A stretch of 64,000 nt of DNA from Opisthorchis felineus (lineage: Eukaryota; Platyhelminthes; Trematoda; Opisthorchiida; Opisthorchiidae), in assembly GCA_004794785.1 (NCBI GenBank), contig SJOL01001577.1, forward strand, positions 1,005,451 through 1,069,450, read 5' to 3'. Numbering within the stretch: the stretch's first letter is position 1; every line of letters starts with the position of its first letter. The notes under the pieces were generated by a model. The model was not told where the DNA came from. It was given only the letters and a program-made list of their open reading frames with translations, and did not search any database. This document shows, piece by piece, positions 44,601 through 56,600 of this stretch. The position numbers were made by a program, and so were the translations under genes.

Positions 44601-47600
44601 GCTGTTGGGCGACGGATGAGTTGTAAAGAGAGGATGCAATTGGCGGACCGAACTGATGCAGGCAAATAGGTGGTCTGTAGCCGAACTACAAAGTTGCAGT
44701 TGCAGAAGGCTGGTAAAAGATTCAATTGAAAACTGAGGTGACGCCTGTTGTATCCATGTCATTAGATTTATACCACATGGACTAACGCCATAACGGGATT
44801 CGTCAAGGTCATGACTTGGGTTAAGTCTATTACAGGGATTTCAACACATAGATGCTGCTCCCGTGAGGAACTCCGCAGCAGAAGAATACGAATACCCTGT
44901 GACTTGAACTAAGGGCTTTAAAATGTATGTTTTACGGACAATTTGGTACGACAGTCATCTCCTATAGAGTCGATTTCCAGTAACTCACGAAGATAGCCTT
45001 TCCCAGGGAGGACCTTGACACCAAATCCCGATCAGCTGCTGGTGGCCGAACTGTCTGGTGTCCAACCACTATCCAGGAAGTCGCGGGTTCAGACTATCCC
45101 GGAGTTTAATGAGATGTGCACCACTGAGGATTTCCAATAAGGATGAAACAGCTCTATAGTGCTTCTCGGTTTTCAGGGAAAGATGGACTTCACTTACAGG
45201 ACAAAGTCCAGACGCAGTAGCCGATTAACAGGAACAGCCGTAATAGCGAGCTAAGCAACAATTGTGATTACACTAGTAATGATTCAACCGCTATTGTACC
45301 TCGTGTGAACACGATCCTTGATTCGGTGACGGCATCTCGCCTATCGCCGTCACAAACAGAGCCCATCAAACCTCCAGGTCTCACTGCACACATTGCAACG
45401 TGTAAGCATCTCAATCATCTCAATCAATCCATCAATAAAAGCGATGGATGTTGCGTTTCGTAAAACACTCGTTTGACTCGTTCCTTGTAAATGGGTGACT
45501 AGGGTCTGTAGGTGACTCGGATTGGAAACTGATCTGCTGGCTCGAGGTGATTCTACTCACACGCACCATGAGTGATTGTCGAAAGTTACAGAACAAAGAA
45601 ATGAAATCAGCGAGATGGAGATCAGCTACGACTGCTATATTCTGTGAGTCAGTTCTCACATGGATGTTGGTGAAAACATCTTTGTTTTGAATTGAAAGCA
45701 ATGCGTATGGATCACGTCCCCGTTCGTCAGTGACTGCAAACAGCGTTGATCCCATTACTGGAGATCATACACCCGTAACAACTCTTGTTGAAAAGTGAAT
45801 CAACATGACGGGAAGGCGCTGCTTGTTCTGGTCAACGGAAAGCCCAAAATCCTTGCGGGAGCTTCAATGATAAACCCGCCAAAATGTAGGGACAAACGAG
45901 ATGTTCCCTACAGAAACGGGACCATCGAGACACGCCAACCACCCTGATGCTCTTCCGGAGGCTGCAGTGTGTTTGGTGCTGTGCGCATCAGTCTAGTATG
46001 AGGGCCGAGCTTGCCAACCGGTTCGTGTCCAAACTGTTGCGCTGTGGTTTTCTTATCCTGTATTTGGTTGGTCCTTCTGATATGAAACTTTATTTCCCCC
46101 GGAAGTTGCATGTTTTGTCGTAAGATTATGAGATGCCTTATTGGCAGATTAGCAATAAATTCAACTGGCTGGGACCAGGTATTGTATAGCGAATGATTGG
46201 GATAACGTAGGGGAATGCTTAAGGTAACTAAAGGTAACAGAAGACGGTTTAAAAATGGGACGACTCTAAAATAATGGGCTGAACAGACAATAAGACGGTG
46301 TAGTATGGGATCAAACCTTAAAGGTCCAATTCACCACCTTTTCTGATTATGTTCACGGATGAGTACAATACTGTGTTCCACAAGCCTGAGGATTTTACAC
46401 GGTGCGCTTGCCGTTATATGACACAAGAACAACACAGGACCACACTCACTAATCGATACGGCCAACAGTACGTAACTGAAATCCCGATAAAGTCGATGCT
46501 TCACCAGATTACGACGCATTCGTGTCTCGCGTAGAGTGCGCGCCAGATAGATAAAGATCCACCACATAATGCCCGCATCCAAACACAACAGAGGGAGAAG
46601 CGTCGCCAGCCGAAAGTAGCTGGTTGTGAAGCGAGGTTGTGAGAGCCGAGTCATCCCCTCCACAGTCACAAGTACGAAGTAGACAAGACCGATGGCCAAA
46701 CAACGTCGAAACCATATAGTACCCAAACGTGGTTTGGTCACGCCGTAACTGAAATACAGTAGAAGCGGGAGAGAGCATGCAGTGAAGGCAAACGACAGCG
46801 AAAGTTGCCTGAGTTCAGTCTTTTGCGTACTATGGCTGCTCAGACCTTGTGGGATTCACTTAAAAAATATAAGTCCGTCTACCAAACGTTCTGTGTCCAG
46901 TGGTTCACGTACAAGTTCATGACCTAATGGCTAAGTCGTCTCAGTGTTTTACCACAAAAACGTCAGTAGGTAGGACAGCGTAACATATGCCGGTTAGAAG
47001 TTAAACAATGCGCTAAAAACATCCAATGTGCACGAACACTAGTATTTATGTATTTTACCTTGAAAAAAGCGCATTACAAGTATTGCCCGAAAGCAAATCA
47101 GCAAATCTAAAATGGAAACAGATCGCATACGTAGATTCTGTCATTTATAAAGTGTTAGGTATTGGACCAAAGACGGCTTGGTCATTCATGTGAGTGCACG
47201 TGACATGTCTGAGTACGCCTCCCTTTGGCACTGTATATGTTCGAGACTGTCTGACCAGCAGACAACAGTCAATCAAGCTTTGTGACAGTATTATCTGTCC
47301 TATATTATTTTTAGCCCGGTAAGTGATTTCCCACCGGGAGGGCACCATTGCTTTACTCTGCCTTGCATTTATTATAAGTCATTTTACTGTGACTAGGCTC
47401 ACGGTGTATGGACACAACAAGACTTTATCGGGCTTCTTACATTTTACCAACTTCTGGTTTGATTTGCCCGAGCGAACTGAGTACAAATATCCGCATGTTG
47501 CACGAGAGAGAACTGCATTTGTCTGTTCGTCTAGAATGATTTTGCTGGCATTTCGCACCGTCGTGATGATCGACTTGGCTGGGAACGGAATATGTGCATA

Positions 47601-50600
47601 GTACAAACTGTACTGCAGTGATTACCCCTAATAAACTGCAAAATCGGTTGCTCCAGGGAGAATGATCATCATGTGGGGATCGACAATCTTATTCACATTC
47701 CAATCGTTTGCTTAATCCAAGAGATTAATAAATTATCGTAACTATTCTACCGAAGATTGGTTTTAATTAGACAGTTATCAGAAGATATCCGTTCTGAAAA
47801 TGACAGCATGTCATACAGATTTTTGACAACCTTCCCATGTCAAACAGTCTTCAGCGGCCTTACTTCACGAATGGTTAGTTTTCTCTTAGGTATTAAGGCA
47901 CTCTGTACAGTTACGTTGAAGATGCAGCAGTCTTATGAATTTTCACTTCTTAGAGTGGAGGGGGTTACTGGTTTCTCTGCTCTATTATAAATAAACCGGA
48001 ACTATCATCAACAAGTCACAGATCGCGTCTAAATTCAGCGTCACATTTACGGTTCATACTCATGTGGTAGTTGTTGGTTAGTTCACTGAGCCAGACAAGT
48101 TAGTTGAAAACGTTTCACCGCCAATCGCCAAGGTGACACCATCAATGCGTAGCTATGTAGTGGTGTGTCAGTGGTTGTACACCGCTACACAACGACGCAC
48201 TGGTGATTTCACCTCGATAAAGCGTTTGAAACTAAAATGCTGAGAGAAGTCAGGAAACCAACGACTAGCTATGTGATCTGAGCTGCCAACAGCATACCCA
48301 CATCGTCTTCACAAAGACTTATTGAGAGGCAGAATCGTTCAGCTGTAACACCCTTCCGGTGCCTAGCTGCCATGCCACCCGAAGGAAGCACGAAGGCTGG
48401 GATACTGCCAGGTTGCCCAAGCCTAGACAGGGGAAGTCGAGAGTTAGTGAGGGATAACCGAACACTAGAGTCACTGCAATGTGTGGGAGACTTGAGACCC
48501 ATACCAAGCCCGACATTTTAAACGGCCAGGTGGATGCTATAGAGTTCTCACGAAATCGTCATTGGGAAAATCTATTAAAAGGAGCACTGTGACAGATGGA
48601 TGGACAGATGGAACCAAGAACCATATCCACATTTCGTCACCCCAAAAAACGACTCTAAGCAGTACGCTGTTTCGTCGTAGGCATTCGGTCTGAAACCTTA
48701 ACATGGTGCGCTCACTGAAACATGCATTCATCAGCTCCACGTACAAACCGAGTTTGACCCGGCTCTTGACAGCCGAGTAGGTGAGCACAGTCCTAAAGCT
48801 GGTCCTGAACGACCTGGGAGTATAGGTCATGAGTTGTTATCGATAAACACTGATCGAAGTTTCAGGGTTCCGTCCACTATATATGGCATTGCCAGTGGGT
48901 CGATGAGATCATGTGGTAGTTATGGTCGTTTTAGAGGGGGTGCACTCAGAAATGTGCACAAATTAGGTCGGCTTCATGGGTACAGGAGTTGACCCGCTAC
49001 AATTTCAGATCTGCAAAGTCCCGCCGAACACCATATTAGTACGGAGAGCTCCATAGTAATGGCTTCAGTCATCAGTATACCAAACATTATAAACCTGCAA
49101 ATCACAATGTTAGAGAGAATATAAGGAGTATGACTATTTAAATCATGTTCTGCACATTGTTTAGCACCACGCACCAATTCATTATCGGTTCGGATATTCA
49201 CTGAAGCTGAACATGCCACAACACGTCGACAAGTGAAACGAATGTACGCAGGAACATGTGAATTTGCACAAAGGCGTCAGATACAGTGGCGGGATTGGAA
49301 ACAGCGGGCTGTGGAGAGATACACTTACCCCAGGCACGCGATAAGAACCAGCAGCCGCGCTAAGGTGCGTTTGACGCAAGCAATCAGTTCGGCAAAGTAA
49401 ACGGCTGAGCTTGCAACCTCGCCCGACTTGCGAAGCGTCTCGTAGATGGCGAACAGAGTCAAATGTTCCCACAGTCCTAGGATGAGTACGACTCCGATGC
49501 AAAACTGAATGCGCATCAAGTCCTTCCAGTAGCGGATAATCAAGACCAACCAGGTCACGATCAGAATGAGATAAAAGAAACTCATCACCCCGTTGAACTA
49601 TAAATAAGAGGAAGGAAAGGATATAAACGATAAAGGTACAGGAAAAGCAACAGTCTATTTTACAGAAACCCCTAGTTCAATTCATGTGAGATATAGATTG
49701 CCTCCCTAGAAGCAGCCCCCTTCTATCTGTATTTTAGGTGGAACAGAGAACTCGAGTCAGATTGTTTTGAATACTGCGACGTACCTAGAAAAAAGATACT
49801 AAACTGTTTCATCAATGCGGGTGTTTCCGTATAGGACCGGGTCGAATGCCTTTCTAATCAGTAACCATTGATGGCTTGATAACTTAAACAATCTTCCTTG
49901 GTGCGCAAAATACTTTCTCTCCCTCTGGAATAGACGGTGTGGGAGCCATGGAGCGAAAGCAAACTCAGTGCGCTGGCAATTTAGAGACCGTACCGGTAAA
50001 AAGAGGAGCACCCTTCGCTGCGAAGTTGTTTATTAGCAAACACGAACTAAGCGGTTACAAGGCACTGGACATGAAAGTAAACATTTCATCTGCACAGAAA
50101 TTTTGAAAAGTGAACATTCTCAAGCGCCCTGTTGAACTTTCCTGGACGTTCACTGAATATTGAACAATAATGAACGAACACTGCAAAGCGGTTCCATACC
50201 TTCCGTATTAACCTTCACCTTACATCAGATGCAGGGGCGGAGCTTGGACACTAGACCATAGACTACTGGCGTGCTTCACCTGTAGTATACAACGATACAC
50301 CAGTATCTAAATCTCCAGACTTGAATGCTTACGTCTACCTGATGGTGGTCAAACGAGCCGACCTAAGAGGGACAAGCCGAGTTAATCCTGTGATATAATA
50401 TTCACACTTTACAACCAATACCGAAAGGCACCTGTAAGGCATTCCTCCTTGACTTTGGACCATGCCTTATTACAGGCTTTGTTAAGTGGACCTAAGTTGT
50501 TGCAGTAGCAGTCTAGCAAGACAAAGCCTGAGGTGTCATTTGAAAGCACACAAGATCAGCTGTCTGACTGATTGAGCCTATCAGAGTAGAGCGTTTATAG

Positions 50601-53600
50601 CCCGGCGCTTCTCGCTCCATCATGAAGATCCAAGCGCGGCCATGTGGAAGAATCTGTGGCTGCTGTTTAAATACACCTGTGACAGTCTTTCTTTGTCCCC
50701 GCTGGAGACCGTCTGAAACTACCTTTCATTTTGATATGCCACAGTGGGCGAAACAGTAGGCCAAGACGCAGCATAAGAGTGCGAAGCACAACATAAGTTG
50801 CACACGGAACAATCTCAGTTGGCATCGTGTTATCAACATGTCAAAAGTACAAGTCGGGATGCAAGCAGCGATTGGCGAAAGAGCGCTTTGAAACTTTAAA
50901 CTGTTTAGAACTGGGTGATCAGACAAACGGTCTGAAGCCATTTCGGTGAAAAAGCTGTCCATAACAGACAACTGACGACTGAGAATTCAGAAAGATGGAA
51001 AACGATTGAGAAACAAGCCACTGAAAAGGCTGTATCTAGGACGCAGCGCCACATGAGACACCCAGAAATCAGTCACGATAGTACCCTCAACAGCACCCTC
51101 CAAAATGACACAACACCCCGGATATACGGTCTGCCAAAAGTCCATAAACTCGGTCTGTTACAGAGACATTCTCGAGATACCGCGTTATTTGTGTGTAGCT
51201 TCAACCTATAGTGTGGATTTATCACCTTCAATTAGTAATGAAACTGTAAGGGCCACCAGAAATTGTACGCGCATGTACTCTAGGTTAGCTCATCGACCAA
51301 GTCAATAAGAGCCCACTAATGTGGCGGCACACAGCGTATCGGTGGTACCTGTGGCGTTAAATATTTAATGTGGCAGTCGGTTAGTAAGCCCAATTGATGG
51401 GATATGGAACACTTTCGTTAACGTGTTCTCCGATGGGAAGGAGGTCCATCAATTTAGGAACCGGATGAAGTCTCTTCTTAGAAAACCAACTCTCACCTGT
51501 AGATTCCAGAAGCTCCTTGCATCCTTCGGCGGCGGGATAAGTGAAACAAGAACGCTCGGGTCGTGCTACGACTGGGTTCAAATGGCATTTCCGTCGCCAG
51601 CAAAGTTATGACTAGAATCGGGTAACGATTACTGTTTGTGACTGCAGCTAGCTACTTCTTACCTGTGTTTAAATGCATGTGTTGAAATACATGCGTTAAA
51701 TACATGTGTTAGAAACAGTAAGTTAGGCCTTGGCGTCTATTTGACAACGTGCTCGCGAGCAAGCCAAGACAGGAATCCATGAATCGGATTCAAAGGGATT
51801 CAGAGGCAAGTATAGTTAGATAATCTGAGTGCGTGTATGTTTCGGGGCAGCGTGATTGGTTGTAGGTGTTGTGCGTGTGCAGCGTCCAGACTGAGAGCCA
51901 GCGATAGGTATGTTATCAAAACATGATGGGAAACAGATGAAAAGCAGTGTTCATGTGATTAGTTCCACGTACGTAAACCCCTAGTTACGCACAGTGACGA
52001 AGGTGCGATCAATATTTGACACCCACTCGTAATCTGTGGCCTAAGAAACGAATATCAATGAAACTACGCATAAAAACATTTCGAAGACACTTTTCGCAAC
52101 TGTTGTGTTCTTAAAAGTGCGTGGTAGCGGTTTTATTCCACGGTTGCAAAAGCAGGCCCCTCCAATCAAAAGGGTAGAAATACCCTTAAGTATTCGAACA
52201 CGAGTGTCCTTGTGGAACTGCAGTTGTGTTCGTTCAGCTGTAGCATCCATTTGGTGCCTAGCTGCCATGCCAAAGGAAAGAGACACGAGGGCTGGGATAC
52301 TGCCAGGTTGCCCAAGTTCAGACAGGAGCATTCGAGATGCTGAGGTCGGGTTCGAACCACGAGCTTTCCGGTCCGTAAGCTGGCGCCGTAACCATTGAGC
52401 TATCTCGACGTCCAGTGGAACAGCAGGCGTCAGCTGGCTGCAGCATGTCCGCAACAAAATGTGTGCAAATATCAAGTAATGATCACTAGAGCAGCAGACT
52501 AACATCTGCCGAAAAAGCATTGCGTTCCACTGCAAATTCATGTTAGCGAAAGGACTTCACATTCATAACCAGATAGAGCTCCAAACACCCCAGTTTTAAC
52601 GCCGATCCCGCGTATATCATTAAGTCTGTTAATGTGACGGCACCGGCTCGGTTCAATGAAGATAATACGCAATGCCCTGCAGGAACTTCAAACTATGAGC
52701 ACCAGTATTCTGGCTTCCGTTTATCGGCACAACGCCTCGTTCGAGGCGTCGGGCAAACCGATAACATCATTCAAGCGTCAGCACGTTCATCTGTTCAGAC
52801 GTGGTGGTTCAGAAACATTCTGCGTATGCTGGTAGAATGGTGGTAAAACGCTCGCCTCGGATGTTACATATCCGGAATTCAAACCCTAGCACCGTAATGG
52901 ATGTGCACTGCTGATGAGTTCAAATAGGAGCGAAACTTGAATCCAGTCCTTCCACCCTTTGGTGTGAGCTCACGAGAATAATTCCGCCGAGACAGGAGGA
53001 CTGCTCAAAGGAGAGTGATTTGGATGCAGATCCTACAAATCCAGCAACCACCTATAACGAAACGTGGCAAAATTACGCCGTCTAGAAATGGTGCCGAAGT
53101 TAAGTTGAGATAAGTTATTCACCGCGCCCGGTTGATGACAGTTCAATCGTCAAACACTAAGAGGGGCTGTGCTAATTAAAAGGAAATCAAAAATCCACCA
53201 ATGATTCAACAACTGGCAATATGCTAGCTCATGAAATACCGAAACATGAAGGAAACGTACCGGCAGAAAAGGAAACTCGACAGCAGACAGAAACGTTCCG
53301 TCCGGGTTGCGCATCTCCACTTCCACTTAATTTATGGGGTTGGACGAAGACAAAGCAATGAATGAGGCGCGGCAAAATGCAATTCAGAAAAAGCATTGGA
53401 GTGATGGCTGTCTAAGACAGAAATTCTAATGGTAAATGGGAACGGAAGTGAAAGGAGTAATGGAACTATGGTAAATTCAGCATAACAACAGAAACCAGAA
53501 ACTGTCATTTGTATGTAGACCAGGGAGAGCCGTGAAATCGGGAGAGAGTAGTTCTGTGGCCTTCACTGTGTTGACTAGGTTGAGGAAAGCAAGCCAGAAA

Positions 53601-56600
53601 GAGGTCTTATGGATCTCAACAGCTAGGACTAGCGAGACCGTGGTGTGGATTTTGTCGCCATCTGTGTACAAAGTTACGCTATTGTACGGAAGTGACAGTT
53701 GAAGGTGGGTGACCTGAGCGAACTTTGATGACCGGTGTGCCCGAAGGACACAAAGTATTCAGTTGGGCAGCAGGAACTTTAAGTGGTGATATGGTTGGGT
53801 TATCGACTCATCGTCATGCAGGTATTAACCGAAATAAGGTCAAATTGGTGAAATTCCTGAAGACAGCGAAAGTGTCAAAAGACAGGTACCACAGGACCCG
53901 ACAGTTCTGTCCCAAGGCCAGGAGCTGTCACTTGTTCACATTCCTCAACAACCGTAACATGTGTCAAGGTATCACCAAACATGGTCCACATGACAGCGCA
54001 AAAGCGGTTTTCGCTCACAGGTTCTGCGATGTTTTACATTCGGTTATTCGACCATTGACAAATGTCGACAGGTTAGACAGCTTCCTACAATAAATTTACG
54101 TTGTAATCAATCGCATTTTCATCATGAACTAACAAACCACGGAGCTCAAGCTCTTCCGAACTCAATTCATGGACCACACAAAGCAAAATGTGGACCCAAT
54201 AGGATAACATGAAGATGACCAGGAAAAATGTGGATGACAGATTGGTACAAGCTGGCTGGTACTGGGGCAGAGATGTTCTCAACGCTGTATAACTGCATTT
54301 GGCTACTACGTTTCAGTTCACTATACTTCAGTAATGACCTCAGGTCAACGAGAATTACAAGCGAATGTACAAACGGTGTCTGCCATCGGGTGCCACATGA
54401 AATGACTGACTGACTGTTTGAGATACGACATAACTGAACAGTAACAGGACTGATTAGGTAATCGTCTGGAAGAAATAATAGCAAATAAACGCGCTGATCA
54501 ATCTTATGTTCTACTTGGACCCAAATTGGACTGATTTCGACAAATACACTCATTTGCGTATCAACTGGTTTCTCACGGGAGACTCAACTGAATCTTTTGT
54601 TTATGATATTCTTCAACTGAATGTGCTGCACAAAGGCCGCCTCATGTTTCAGTCAGTACGATATTCGAGATGTCGCAGTATATTTACATAAAAGGAACTA
54701 CTCACAAGTGTGCTGACAGCCCACGACCGGTTTTGCCCTTCTTGGGGCTCATCAAGTAGGTGCGGTCGCCGAGCTTCCGTCAACCTTATGTTCTACTTGA
54801 ATATCATAAACGAGAGATGCAGTTGAGTCTCCCGTGAAAACCGAATTGCTATGCAAATGGGTGATTACGTGATTATTTTATCCATACCTTTTGAGGCTGT
54901 GCTGGGAAATTTTGTGGTTAAAGGCTTGTGGTCTTCACCCCCACTGAGAGGGTACATCCAAGAAGAAAGCGGTTTCGGGAGAAGGGGTGGCTGAGGTACC
55001 ATACTTGATACACGAACAAAAATAAGTCAATCTTGAAAATTCGACATCGGATAATCAGTGGGACTGGGAACTCAGGCACAATATAATATCTCGGTCACGT
55101 ATACACAACGGTGAATAGTACAGGACTTACCGTCAACATTCATGGTACAGTCTTCCGTGGCGCACGCGACGCTGAGCAGGAACAAATGAGCCCCGGAATC
55201 CCAGGTTTTAGTGAACAGACCCTAGTCAAACAGCAAATGCATGGAAAAAACGTGAAGGATTGGGATCGAACAGTAAATTGAACATCTACTGCGGTCAGTG
55301 GAGGAAAGGAAATAAGCCTCGGCCAGGAACCCAGAAGTGATCATATCACAGAAAAGGGAATTGACGTAACTCACCGGAAGAGGAGCTGATGCTTGTGGTG
55401 GATTCGGTCGCTAAAGTAGAAACAAATGACGAATGACGTCAGGGCAATATTTGTAATCAAGTGACGATGCAACTACCATCAGTCTACAGAACTGGCAGAT
55501 TAAGACATGGACAGACAAATAGCCTTTGGGGGCGTGAAGAATCAACTTCTGTCTAAAGTTCATTCTTCAATACACAACAAAATAAAAGCGGAAATTGGTT
55601 CGTGTTGATCTTAGCAGCAGATACTCTCGGTTCGTACACTGTACTAAAGACGGGCTCCACCATTGACAGACCACTCGCCTATGACCCAAGTTGTAATCAT
55701 CCGAACCAGACTAACACCAGGACTATTATGCGATCCTCGTTTACCAAAGGCTGTATTCCAGTAAAGGCCCCTTGATAACCACAAGTCTGGAGTCGGAAAT
55801 ACTCTGTGATATTCCATTTTGAAGTGTTTACAAGTATATGTACATGTATCCTTATCCGGAGCACCGGAAAAGGCAGTAATAATAAAGAAAAACTATAGCT
55901 GATTGGTCCGTAACACATTTCAGAGTCTGGATGGATATTTTGAGCTCTTCTGAAATAATCAACCAACGCTTCCTAAATACGACTAGGATCAACTGGCAAC
56001 CTTGGTCCGATATAGTCAAGACCTACAAAGTTGAATCTTATTCACAAAATTAATAGGGCAACCATTTTGGTGGTACATATTAAATTGTGGGAAGATGACG
56101 AGAAGGGGTAATACTACCAAGGTTTTCAACATTATGTATCTCTACTCAGCCTGCAACTAGGTTAGCTTTTGTAGAACCCATTGGCTGGCAAAATGGGCCC
56201 GAAATCCAGCATCCAAAACTGCAGTCGATTAGCCAATTCATCACCAACATAGACTTTATTGAAAACCGGTGCTTAACTGCCACGCAACAATGAGAGAAGA
56301 TGATCCTAGTAAAGGATTAAAAGTAGAGGGAGGGGTGGGAACTTATTGTAAAAAGCACCAAGTTTCTACAGGAGACGTCCAACAGGGAGCAGCCTACACC
56401 TTCCAAAACCAGTGAGACAAACGCAACCGAGCATCTACCAGGGCAACCGGGTGTCGGCTGGATTGCGTTCCTGCAAACTTCATCCACCAAAAGCCCATCA
56501 CACAACGACAGACGAGCGTTAGCTGGGCACTCCGGCCAAAAGGTAACAGCGAACTCGCCATCAGGGTCGGTCATGCATCATGCCCTGTAGGGTTTCTAAC

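Larger units (their letters stand above)
43215..46449 (-). other. TMEM87 intron 9, 3.2 kb
   Basis: GT-AG, phase 1. It holds a sense-orientation Penelope-like GIY-YIG fragment (43745-44105) and a SINE-C copy on the opposite strand (45047-45215). A 107-codon open frame on the - strand (45432-45755) has no family motif and no fitting splice sites. Confidence 0.8.
46749..49328 (-). other. TMEM87 intron 8, 2.6 kb
   Basis: GT-AG, splitting a Gly codon after its second base. It contains a repeat-D copy (48065-48185) and a truncated SINE-A (48340-48440). Nothing else was recognised. Confidence 0.8.
49598..53260 (-). other. TMEM87 intron 7, 3.7 kb
   Basis: GT-AG, phase 0, the longest intron of this gene. 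It contains a Penelope-like RT fragment on the opposite strand (51080-51270), SINE-A (52234-52415) and SINE-B (52823-53035). I see nothing in 49598-51079. Confidence 0.8.

Noticed and set aside
45432..45755. 107-codon - frame inside TMEM87 intron 9
   Set aside because: Same strand as the gene but no place for it in the protein and no matching splice pair.
53477..53731. Open frame on the - strand ([19 protein letters not shown]...) behind a plausible acceptor, looked like a TMEM87 luminal exon
   Set aside because: The intron it lies in is phase 1, and entering at that acceptor in phase 1 hits a stop. The true exons on both sides join perfectly without it.
56317..56574. - frame with many cysteines ([12 protein letters not shown]...), considered as an extracellular exon
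   Set aside because: It continues directly from a LINE tail read on the same strand and has no fitting splice phase, so it is probably part of the retrotransposon end.
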